In this document: one piece after another, positions 34,136-42,537 of the stretch
Layout of the letters: each line of letters begins with the position of its first letter
How positions within the stretch are numbered: the stretch's first letter is position 1
DNA from: Saprospiraceae bacterium
GTDB taxonomy: Bacteria > Bacteroidota > Bacteroidia > Chitinophagales > Saprospiraceae
Direction of reading: 5' to 3'
Length of the DNA: 44,198 nucleotides
Assembly (NCBI GenBank): GCA_029212405.1
Contig: JARGNR010000049.1
Location: forward strand, 3,279 to 47,476
Made by a program: the position numbers and the translations under genes
The notes under the pieces: generated by a model
Told to the model about the DNA's origin: nothing
The model's database searches: none
What the model saw: only the letters and a program-made list of their open reading frames with translations

Positions 34136-34334
34136 AACCTATTAGTACCTGGTGAAGGTTGATTTATTACAAATCTCCTCATTTATTTTTCTTTTTTTAG
34201 GTTTTATTCCATGTGAATTATGTAAGGAATTGAATGTAAGCTAGTTGTGTTTGTATTGACATTTACTATATCTTTTAGTATTATCTATCTATATTATTAA
34301 TTGATTTTGTATTTTAGATACAAAGACTAATTAC

Positions 34335-35507
34335 ATGAAATATTTTTTAACCATAATTGGGATGTTATTTTTTTTCTCTGATTTAGTCAGTCAAAACTGG
34401 ATCAGCGAAACTGAGATTTGTTACTCTGAAGATAATTGTCCTTGGTCTCGAAAGGTAGATTATTTTAAAGATGTTAATTTACAGGATACATTGATTAATT
34501 TTTATTATAAAGATGTGGGAGATGGAAATGAATTTGAGTTGAGACTAAAAAGATCAATAGAACATTCAAAATATGGCTATACAAAATTTGTTGATGAAAC
34601 GTTTGATGATGAATTGAATGCCTTTACTGTCGTGAGAAGTCGGATCATGAATTTTGACGAAGAAAATTGCACATTTGAGTTTATATACAAAGGACGTTAT
34701 TCAAGTTTCCAACCGCTATGGGATGATACCTTTTATATAAAAATGGAAAAGGGATGTGAATTGGGGTGGAAAGAGCATAGACTTATGCCCACTTGGTTGG
34801 ATAGTGAACATACTAAAGGTTGGGTGAGATCTGTGGAGGTCAGTAGTACATGGAGGCGCCAACGGGATGTATTAGATTTTGATTGGGGTGCATTTCAAGA
34901 ACAACGATATTTTGAAACTATTGATATTGATGATCGACTGGTGAAAAAGACAACAACAATGACAGATTTGGGATATCTGAATCAGTACGAATATGAATAC
35001 GACGAATATGGCAATCAAGTGTTACGAGTTACTTATGTGGCAAACGGTCCCTCAGAGCCGCTAATGGAATTTTCCTATAGACCAACTGAAAATGAATATC
35101 TTGATGGTCTAAGGGTTTCCAGCCAAAATAGCTATTCTGTTCAATTCTATTATTATGATTGTGAAAATCGATTAGAAAGAATGGAGTATTATAATAAAGA
35201 CAGCGAATTGGCGAGAGAAACCTTTTATGAATATGCCAATACTCCAGATTGTTTGATCAATCAAAATGACATTGATTTTTCCTTAATTTTATACAACACA
35301 CAACTGAATATAAAAGGTGATGTCTTTAGATCTAATTATCAAGTTCAAATCTTGACGTTAGGTGGGGGAGTAGTATCAAATTCAATTGAGCTCGTGAATC
35401 AATTTGAAGGTGTTGTGGACATCTCGAATCTTAGTCCTGGAAGTTATGTTGTGGTGGTCAGCAATGATGATAATGTTGAAAGTAAGTTGTTTATTAAACC
35501 AAATTGA
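34335..35507 (+). CDS. T9SS-secreted protein with YD-like repeats
   Basis: A 390-residue exported protein. The signal peptide ends near SDLVSQ. The central part contains YD/RHS-like segments (YEYDEYGNQV, YYYDCENRLERMEYY). The last 60 residues (about 325-390, GGGVVSNSIELVN, ISNLSPGSYVVVVSNDDNVESKLFIKP) form a type A T9SS sorting domain, so it is exported by the type IX system and probably anchored or shed. The N-terminal half is unrecognised. No promoter consensus is clear in 34136-34334. Confidence 0.8.
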   Translation: MKYFLTIIGMLFFFSDLVSQNWISETEICYSEDNCPWSRKVDYFKDVNLQDTLINFYYKDVGDGNEFELRLKRSIEHSKYGYTKFVDETFDDELNAFTVVRSRIMNFDEENCTFEFIYKGRYSSFQPLWDDTFYIKMEKGCELGWKEHRLMPTWLDSEHTKGWVRSVEVSSTWRRQRDVLDFDWGAFQEQRYFETIDIDDRLVKKTTTMTDLGYLNQYEYEYDEYGNQVLRVTYVANGPSEPLMEFSYRPTENEYLDGLRVSSQNSYSVQFYYYDCENRLERMEYYNKDSELARETFYEYANTPDCLINQNDIDFSLILYNTQLNIKGDVFRSNYQVQILTLGGGVVSNSIELVNQFEGVVDISNLSPGSYVVVVSNDDNVESKLFIKPN

Positions 35508-35666
35508 AGCTACTCGAAAGCATATGTATGAATTAGAATGATTGAAAATGTTATTTAAATTGTCAATGGCAGGATTGGTCTTGTTTGCGATTAGAAATTA
35601 TATCTATTCAGCATCTAATGAATTGAGAGAAATACAAGGATACTTCAAGACCAATTGTTATAAAGT

Positions 35667-35704
35667 CAAAAAGCCCACAATCTAAATTGAACAGAAAATG
35701 GGCT
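35667..35704 (-). terminator. Intrinsic terminator for the three-repeat gene
   Basis: On the minus strand AGCCCA (35704-35699) pairs with TGGGCT (35677-35672) around a 21-base loop containing an inner 4-bp stem, followed by five T. It lies 24 bases beyond the stop of the gene at 35728. Confidence 0.55.
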
Positions 35705-35727
35705 ATTGTAATCAAGATTTGAGTTGT

Positions 35728-36267
35728 TTAACCAGAAAAGGCATAAAGAATCAAGGCTCTGTTTTTGCTATCACCGTAATAGTAACTAACATCTAAAAAA
35801 GTAAATTTTGAATTATCAGCAATGAATTGATTCACACTGGCCTGAAGATCGGATATACTGCTATTCGTCATGCCTGCCACACAGTAGGTTAAATTAGGAT
35901 CAGCACCTGATATTGAAGCGGGTTCCATCGAAACAATTCCTCGATTTTTACCATTACCATAACATCCATCTATACTTGTAGGGCATAATTGAGCAGAAGT
36001 ACTTCCTTCTGTGACCAATTCTTGGTTAAAACTACTGGCTAAATCCGAAATTTTGGAGTTTGCTAATGCAAGCACTTCGAAATCATTTGCATGGTTCACA
36101 TCTTTTCCAGAAACGTAATTTACCGATATTCGATTTTTACTATCCCCATAATCAAAAGTGACTCTATTTATAGACGCTAAATCCATATCTGCTAATTGGC
36201 TATTGATTGATGCTTGTAAATCTGAAAGAGTGCCATCTGCACCCATAATACATTGTAGAACTGACAT
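35728..36267 (-). CDS. Unrecognised protein of three tandem ~53-residue repeats
   Basis: I do not recognise this 179-residue protein. It has three copies of one module: a short hydrophobic/Cys start, S-I-SDLQ-S-N, a variable spacer, then YGDSKNR and a beta-like end. SDL blocks begin at residues 13, 72 and 137; the YG-x-x-KNR blocks at 40, 103 and 164, so spacing is 27, 31 and 27. The second copy is diverged (YGNGKNR). There is no signal peptide or membrane helix, and the N-terminus is a plain MSVLQCIMG. It stands alone, divergent from the operon starting at 36899. Confidence 0.7.
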   Translation of the reverse strand: MSVLQCIMGADGTLSDLQASINSQLADMDLASINRVTFDYGDSKNRISVNYVSGKDVNHANDFEVLALANSKISDLASSFNQELVTEGSTSAQLCPTSIDGCYGNGKNRGIVSMEPASISGADPNLTYCVAGMTNSSISDLQASVNQFIADNSKFTFLDVSYYYGDSKNRALILYAFSG

Positions 36268-36898
36268 AATAATTGTTTTTTAAGGTTAATACTTACTCGA
36301 TTAACTTCAGATATTTTATTTAGATATCTAGAAGAAGGATTTTCAGCTTGCTCCTACAATAATTGCAATTTTGATAATGTAAAGATGAGCCTGAATAATC
36401 TCCTGAGGTAGCCAGTATTCCCTACTTTTAAATATGGAAAGTCCTATAATTGCAAAGAGGGTATACCCTTATTCAAGGCAGATAGTTTACATGAGTAAAT
36501 GGAATCGCATTACCTCAAAATTCCCACCTAGTAAGGCTTTTTAAGTCAACGTGCAACTATTCAGATTTCAGAAGCTTGGAATGATTGGAATCTGAAATTT
36601 GATTAAAAATAGGACAAATAAGACAAGCGTCTAATATGGAAATCTCCGCTTAGTATTGGCGAAAAAATGCTCTCGTTAAATATATACAAGTGATTTTTTT
36701 AATGTAAAAAGGGTTACATTCAGAAAGAAATTTGGTCATTTGGTTAAAAGCTTTGGATTTTGGAATCAATTTTGAATTAAAATAGTTTTATTTGTAATCA
36801 CCGTAAACCTATAAACCATTAATGGAAGCCAATTACAAATTTTCCATCTTTTATCATGTCGATTTATTGAAAGAATCGAAAACCTAAACAATAACAAA
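36268..36898. other. Long AT-rich intergenic region without a recognised gene
   Basis: 631 bases between divergent genes. I see a perfect palindrome AGGGTATACCCT at 36458-36469, a palindrome AATTGCAATT at 36361-36370, an ATAATTGCAA repeat present twice, and inverted arms TCAGATT/AATCTGA at 36561-36567 and 36589-36595. Possible -7-like elements are TACTTTTA (36423-36430) and TAGTTTTA (36783-36790). No RNA gene or conserved ORF is supported. Confidence 0.45.
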
Positions 36899-37528
36899 AT
36901 GAAAAAATCGATTGTAGCTTTTTTTGTAATGTGTTCTTTTGCCTGTTTGCAAAATTTGAACGCTCAAGCAAGTAGTAAATTATTCCAATCCGTTGGCTAT
37001 ACAACTCAAGTCCAAAAAGTACCTTTTGAAGGAGTTGGATTCAGCGGAAATTCTTTTTCTGGTCGAACATGGTTTGTAGGAGCAGGATTTTTGTATAATC
37101 TTAGATTCAACATCACAGAGATGGGAGACAATTCGTCCATTGGATTATCCTCAGGATTGGTTGTTGCCTTAGATTATGGTTTTGATGAAGATTTGGAAAC
37201 ATCTTATGGTGGATTATATCTTCCTATTCATTTAAATTATAATGTAGGGGCAGGATCAACATATGATACTGACAAAGATTTTGGTGTTGGATTAGGTGTT
37301 GGATTAACGCCTTCTTATATGCCTCTTTTTGGTAATACTGCTCTCCGAGAATTGAGATTGTCTCCAAGTGTAAAGCTTTCTTTGAGGTTTTGGGCTGCTG
37401 GTAGTAATGCGCTGAATGAGTACTTCATACGATTTGATAAATATCCTTCTGGAAACACTGAATTAGGCGGGGATACCTCATTGCCATTTATGATTACATT
37501 GGGTAAAACTCGATATATTGGCTATTAA
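36899..37528 (+). CDS. Exported outer-membrane beta-barrel-like protein
   Basis: A 209-residue protein with signal peptide MKKSIVAFFVMCSFACLQNLNAQ. The body has alternating hydrophobic, glycine- and aromatic-rich strands (WFVGAGFLYNLRF, GLSSGLVVALDYGF, GVGLGVGLTPSY, RLSPSVKLSLRFW), as in small outer-membrane barrels. The exact family is not recognised. It is followed after 1 base by the DUF3857/transglutaminase gene, so they form one operon. Confidence 0.65.
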   Translation: MKKSIVAFFVMCSFACLQNLNAQASSKLFQSVGYTTQVQKVPFEGVGFSGNSFSGRTWFVGAGFLYNLRFNITEMGDNSSIGLSSGLVVALDYGFDEDLETSYGGLYLPIHLNYNVGAGSTYDTDKDFGVGLGVGLTPSYMPLFGNTALRELRLSPSVKLSLRFWAAGSNALNEYFIRFDKYPSGNTELGGDTSLPFMITLGKTRYIGY

Positions 37529-37529
37529 G

Positions 37530-39377
37530 ATGGGGCATAACAAAGTACTTTTTTCATTAGTCATTTGCTTATGTTTTGTTTTTAATGGGTACAGCCAAGT
37601 TACCAATAAGGACAAAATCAGGATTCAATCGGCAGAGTACGAGCTAGAGTTTTATCTAAATGATGAGGATGAGGTGAATGCAGAACTGCGCGTATTTAAG
37701 AAATATGTTTACAGTGGAATTGGAGAGTATGGAATTTCTGAAAGTGTCTTTTTTGACAATACATCCGAGGTGAAACGAATTAGGAAAAACGGCAAGAAAA
37801 TCAAACCGATAATTTCAGATTATCAGTCGAGAGGGATATTTCATTCTGATTTGAAAATATGTTACTTTGAAGGAAGTGCGTATGAAGAGGATATTGAAAT
37901 TAGCTATACCAAGGTTTTTGAAGATATCAAACACGTTGACCCATTCTATTTTGTAGATGCCTATGACGTTAGAAATGTAAAGTTAACCGTATTTCGACCC
38001 CAATGGATTGATTTGAATATTGTGGAATGGAATTTTGAAGATACTTTAATTGAGAAGATTCAAAAAGAGGAAAAAGATGAGTCCATATACACATATACAG
38101 CTACCAATATAGAGTTGCCTGAGATTGAAAATGGGAAACCAAGTTATTCGTCTGTTTTTCCACACCTGTTGTTTGTTGTTCGATCTGCTACCATACGGAA
38201 TAAAGTTCAACCTTATATGAGAGATGTGGGGGATTTATACAAGTGGTATTCGGGATTAGTAAAAGAAATAGGCAATGATAATACAGAAATTAGATCTATT
38301 GTAACGGACTTACTAAAAGGGAAATCGTCTGATATTGAAAAAATTAAATCCATTTATTATTGGGTGCAGGACAATATCAGGTATGTGGCTTTTGAATATG
38401 GAATCATGGGATTTCAGCCTGAGAGTTGCCAAAAAGTATTTAAAAATAAATATGGGGATTGTAAGGGAATGGCCAACTTGACCAAAGAGATGTTGGAAAT
38501 AGCTGGGTACGATGCCCGTCTCACTTGGATTGGCACCAATTCTTTACCGTATGATTATTCGATTCCTTCATTGTATGTAGACAATCATATGATTTGTACC
38601 GTTATGCTGGATGGGAAACCGGTTTTTCTAGACGCTACAGAAAAGTTTGCTGATATGTATCATTATGCAAGTAGAATTCAAGGAAAACAAGCATTAATTG
38701 AAGATGGAGACAATTACTTGATAGAGCGGGTTCCTGTAGATGTAAAAGCAAATGTAGAACAGACTTCTCAGGAACTACAAATTCTAGATTCCAAGCTGGT
38801 TGGAAGTGGTCGTGTCGAATTATTGGGAGGTAGAAAGGTGCGATTGATGACCTATTTAAAGAGTATGCCTCGTAATAAAAGGGAAGATTATATGGTGAAT
38901 TATATCGGTAATGGAAATAAGAGTGTAGGGGTAAAACTCTTAGAAGAAATAGATTTAGATAACAGAGATCAATCTCTTGAATTGCCTTATGAAATAATTA
39001 TTGAAAACCAAATTATTGATTTGGGAAGTGAGCTCTATGTGAATACAGAAACCGATAATACATTTGAAGGTTTTGAGAAAATAGAAGATAGAGCATATCC
39101 CTATAACTTAAGAGAAGAGGTGGTATTGAATAACCATACGGTGTTGAATATACCCACGGGTTATGAAGTAGACTATTTACCTGAAAGTGTAGTGATCGAT
39201 AATGAGTTGTGCGAACTGAAACTAAGTTATAAAGTGGATGGCGATAAAATAAATTACATCAAAGAAATTGGAATTAAAAAGAAGATGATTCCTGTCGATT
39301 ATTTTGAAAAGTGGAATGGCTGGATGGAACAGCTTAAAACTTTTTATTCCGATCAAATTATATTTAAGAAATTATGA
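37530..39377 (+). CDS. DUF3857 protein with transglutaminase-like domain, intact triad
   Basis: A 615-residue exported protein. The signal peptide ends near NGYSQ. An N-terminal DUF3857 beta domain (about residues 25-260) precedes a transglutaminase/protease-like core. The core shows YWVQDNIRYVAFEYG, YGDCKGMANLTKEML (Cys311), YVDNHMICTVML (His353) and PVFLDATEKF (Asp368), a complete catalytic triad. The C-terminal part (about 400-615) is beta-rich. The frame opens at a TTG at 37518 but ATG 37530 begins the signal peptide. Activity could be amide or peptide cleavage or cross-linking; the substrate is unknown. Confidence 0.87.
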   Translation: MGHNKVLFSLVICLCFVFNGYSQVTNKDKIRIQSAEYELEFYLNDEDEVNAELRVFKKYVYSGIGEYGISESVFFDNTSEVKRIRKNGKKIKPIISDYQSRGIFHSDLKICYFEGSAYEEDIEISYTKVFEDIKHVDPFYFVDAYDVRNVKLTVFRPQWIDLNIVEWNFEDTLIEKIQKEEKDESIYTYTATNIELPEIENGKPSYSSVFPHLLFVVRSATIRNKVQPYMRDVGDLYKWYSGLVKEIGNDNTEIRSIVTDLLKGKSSDIEKIKSIYYWVQDNIRYVAFEYGIMGFQPESCQKVFKNKYGDCKGMANLTKEMLEIAGYDARLTWIGTNSLPYDYSIPSLYVDNHMICTVMLDGKPVFLDATEKFADMYHYASRIQGKQALIEDGDNYLIERVPVDVKANVEQTSQELQILDSKLVGSGRVELLGGRKVRLMTYLKSMPRNKREDYMVNYIGNGNKSVGVKLLEEIDLDNRDQSLELPYEIIIENQIIDLGSELYVNTETDNTFEGFEKIEDRAYPYNLREEVVLNNHTVLNIPTGYEVDYLPESVVIDNELCELKLSYKVDGDKINYIKEIGIKKKMIPVDYFEKWNGWMEQLKTFYSDQIIFKKL

Positions 39378-41575
39378 AACGAATTATAGGACTTATTTTA
39401 GTTATAGCCTTTGTTTTTCCTCAATTTGCTTATGCTCAAAAAAAGAAGGATAGAAACAGAAGAAAGATTGAGAAGAAAGCATTAGAATATTATGAAACCG
39501 TTTTTGGGAAGAGAAATAAGATGTTTACTCTTTCAGAAATCCCTGATGAATATAAAGATGAATCTAAGGTGGTGCTAGCACAACAAGTACATCTTGCTTT
39601 ATTGAGGAATACTACGATGAATACCAATAGTACAAAAGTTGCGCTTAGAAAAAGAGTCTATCTCAATGATGAAGCTGCGGTGAATGAATTCTCTGAATTT
39701 TTTTATCAGAATTCTGATGTGGTTGGTGTCACCATCATAAAACCAGATGGGACAAAAGAGACTGTAGATCTAGATGAAGCGGTAGAGGTTACGAGTGATG
39801 TTCCTAAGTTTTATCAAGATCGATTTCATTCAGACGATTATTACAAAATAGCTATTGCTGGACTTGAAGTAGGGGATATTGTTGATTATTATAAAGTGTT
39901 TAATGAGTCCTATTTAAGAAACATTGAATTGTTGATTCCTGTGGCGTCAGAAGCTCCAATAGTAGAGCAAGAGATCATTTTTGATATTGATAAATTATGG
40001 ACAGCCTATTATAATTCTTTTAATGGAGCAGCTCAAATGAAATTGGACCCAAAAGGAGGGTTTGATATGAAAGGCAGACAACGGAAAAGTGTTAAACGCC
40101 TAAGATTTACTGCAAAAAATACTGCAGCTGTAAATGATGAAAGGTGGTCTTTTGACAGATTGGATGCACCGTTGATTAAATTTATGGCACTTCCACCAGG
40201 TGTGAATTATGGTGGTGACGATAAGGTGTCGAATAACTTGGATAAGAAAAAGATGTTTGACAACGCCTTGAGTTTTGCTTCATTGTATGTAAAAACGGAG
40301 AAACGCGATATAGGCAAAAGAGTAAAAGCTTTAAACTTAGTCAATGAGGATATAGATTATGCTGCTGAAATAATATATAGAATGCTTCGGGTAAATACCT
40401 TGAGAAAAGTAGATGGGGATTCTGAAACGGCCGAAGATTTTAGTTATTATTTATCTAGAAATTCAAGAGAATTACCAGGTGAAATATTTGCAGTTTTGTA
40501 TGCAGAGTTGTTGAAAAGTGCAGAAATATCGTCTGATATTGTAATGGTAATGCCGAAGTCAGGTGGTGATTTATCAGATGTTGTTTTGTATTCAGAACCT
40601 ACTTTTGGTGTTTATATTCCTTCGACAAAAAAGTATTATTGGCCTGTAAATAGCTTTAGTGTACCAGGAAAAACTCCCTCTTATTTGCAAGGTGCCAATG
40701 GCTTCAAAGTAGATTATGCTAAAATATCCAAACGAAAAAAGAATTACGCTCCTTGCACTGTAGGTATGAGCACCATCGATGATAATATCTATGAAGTGAA
40801 AATGAAAGCTATTGTAGGAGATGATAATACCTTGCAAGTGGATGTAAATATGTTATTGACTGGATATTATCGAAATGTGTATTCTTCATTGTTTTTGTAC
40901 AATACAAATCATTTGAAGGAGGAGATTAAAATGACTAGGGCAAATCTCAGTGTTAGAGAGATAAAAAATGAAATCAAGCAAGCCAAAAAACGAAAGAAAA
41001 AGAAAAAATTCGATGAATTAGAATTTAATTTTAATAATTCGGACTGGATGGAATACAATAAAAACAAAAAGGAACTTTTTGAAAACTGGTTGGAGTCAGA
41101 GTATGAAGTGACAGAAATTGGAGACAAATCAGTGGTGGAGAATGGCATGTCCGGAGAAAGTAACCTATTACATATTCAATTCGACTTTACCTCAGATTCC
41201 TATGTGAATAAGGCAGGACCAAATTTGGTGTTTGATTTAGGAAAATTGATCGGCGATCAAGTAGAGTTGACAGAAGATGAAATTAATGAACGTGAATCAG
41301 ATATCAATTTTCATGTAGCTCGAAGTATTGTAAATACCATCAGTGTTGAGATTCCTGAGGGTAAAACAGCAAGAGGTCTGGATCAACTTAATATGAATGT
41401 GGTTAATGAAATCGGTGAGTTTGTAAGTACAGTGAAACAAGTGGATAATATAATTCAAATTAAGACCATTAAGAAGTATAAAAATAATAGCTTTTCGACG
41501 GACCAATGGTCCAAAATGGTGGAGTTTTTAGAAGCTGCTTTTCAATTTACAGAAAAGAAGGTGATTTTGAAATAA
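39374..41575 (+). CDS. DUF3857 protein with degenerate transglutaminase domain
   Basis: A 733-residue exported paralogue of the upstream protein. It has a signal peptide (ending near FAYAQ), then a DUF3857 region (about residues 60-290). In the transglutaminase-like region the Cys block reads PGEIFAVLYAELLKSAEIS, so the triad Cys is Ile (about residue 371). The following block TFGVYIPSTKKYYWPVNSF has neither the His nor the Asp. A Lys-rich stretch (KQAKKRKKKKKF) lies near residue 540. Start ATG overlaps the upstream stop by 4 bases. It is probably a catalytically dead partner or substrate-binding protein. Confidence 0.82.
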   Translation: MKRIIGLILVIAFVFPQFAYAQKKKDRNRRKIEKKALEYYETVFGKRNKMFTLSEIPDEYKDESKVVLAQQVHLALLRNTTMNTNSTKVALRKRVYLNDEAAVNEFSEFFYQNSDVVGVTIIKPDGTKETVDLDEAVEVTSDVPKFYQDRFHSDDYYKIAIAGLEVGDIVDYYKVFNESYLRNIELLIPVASEAPIVEQEIIFDIDKLWTAYYNSFNGAAQMKLDPKGGFDMKGRQRKSVKRLRFTAKNTAAVNDERWSFDRLDAPLIKFMALPPGVNYGGDDKVSNNLDKKKMFDNALSFASLYVKTEKRDIGKRVKALNLVNEDIDYAAEIIYRMLRVNTLRKVDGDSETAEDFSYYLSRNSRELPGEIFAVLYAELLKSAEISSDIVMVMPKSGGDLSDVVLYSEPTFGVYIPSTKKYYWPVNSFSVPGKTPSYLQGANGFKVDYAKISKRKKNYAPCTVGMSTIDDNIYEVKMKAIVGDDNTLQVDVNMLLTGYYRNVYSSLFLYNTNHLKEEIKMTRANLSVREIKNEIKQAKKRKKKKKFDELEFNFNNSDWMEYNKNKKELFENWLESEYEVTEIGDKSVVENGMSGESNLLHIQFDFTSDSYVNKAGPNLVFDLGKLIGDQVELTEDEINERESDINFHVARSIVNTISVEIPEGKTARGLDQLNMNVVNEIGEFVSTVKQVDNIIQIKTIKKYKNNSFSTDQWSKMVEFLEAAFQFTEKKVILK

Positions 41576-41601
41576 CTGCAATTCGGGCAAAGATTGAATT
41601 A

Positions 41602-42483
41602 CTATTTTTGATTGACTTTTCTGAGGAGAGTAGTAAAAAGATGGGTTAATGGAACGTCTATGTTGTGTTTTTTTGCAACACGTAAAATAGCTCCAATTTT
41701 AGCATCTATTTCTAAAATATTGCCTTTTTGCAGATCCGTTAGCATTGAACTCCCTTTATCAGGTGGATACGAGAGTAGTTTGCTTAGCATATTTGATTTA
41801 AATGAAAGTTCGATTTTTGCTCCATCGGCCAATGCTACTTGTATCGCTTCCTCGAGAAGTTGTGCAGATAGGTCAACAATTTTTGGGTCTTTAAATACCG
41901 AGCAGGGTTGACCGGTTAGACATTGAAGGGTCCCAAGAGTAGAACTTTCAATAAGTTTTTCCCATGCCGCAGTTTTAAAATCAGGTATAGTTTGGATCGT
42001 TAGACGGTCAGGAGCAAACAATGATTTGAATGAATCGGATAGTTCACAAGCCGGAACAAAAATTTTGGGGTGGCGAAGTTGCCAATACTGATTTAAAGTC
42101 TTTTCTTGAACAGGAGCGTCCAAAATACATGGAAGAATATGATCTGCTGTGGTGAAAGGAAGTAAAGAATCCGAAATATGTATTCCATTTCTGAGAACAG
42201 CTACTTTTGTATCTTTTGTAATCAAGTTTTCTAATAGACCTTTCGCATTTTCGTATTGGTATTCTTTCAAACAGACCAATAGCCAATCCAAATGATGGGT
42301 GAGAGTAGGATCAGTTTGACATAGGATAGGGAAGTGGATCAACTGATTATTATACTCAATGTTGATTTCTGTTTTTGGGGTTCTATTGAAGTAGACGATA
42401 TGTATAGTTGGATTTGACCTTAAACACGTTGCCATTAATGAACCTATTGCACCAACTCCGAGAATTCCGACGTGTATTTTCAT
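41602..42483 (-). CDS. Ketopantoate reductase family protein (PanE/ApbA)
   Basis: A 293-residue NAD(P)H oxidoreductase of the PanE fold, reducing 2-dehydropantoate to pantoate in CoA synthesis or a related 2-ketoacid. The N-terminal GILGVGAIGS is the dinucleotide motif. Catalytic-region motifs are AAWEKLIESSTLGTL (Lys) and SMLTDLQKGNILEIDAKIGAI (family Ser-Met and Glu-Ile-Asp). Other pantothenate genes are not nearby, so the substrate is uncertain. It lies 54 bases downstream of the histidine kinase gene on the same strand. Confidence 0.83.
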   Translation of the reverse strand: MKIHVGILGVGAIGSLMATCLRSNPTIHIVYFNRTPKTEINIEYNNQLIHFPILCQTDPTLTHHLDWLLVCLKEYQYENAKGLLENLITKDTKVAVLRNGIHISDSLLPFTTADHILPCILDAPVQEKTLNQYWQLRHPKIFVPACELSDSFKSLFAPDRLTIQTIPDFKTAAWEKLIESSTLGTLQCLTGQPCSVFKDPKIVDLSAQLLEEAIQVALADGAKIELSFKSNMLSKLLSYPPDKGSSMLTDLQKGNILEIDAKIGAILRVAKKHNIDVPLTHLFTTLLRKVNQK

Positions 42484-42537
42484 TTTAGGTTTGCTACTGT
42501 TGATAATACGTACAAAGGTAGTGTAAATGCAAACGAA

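Noticed and set aside
36822-36887. 21-codon ORF before the barrel gene
   Set aside because: No enriched codon type, no following terminator and no ribosome site; probably chance.
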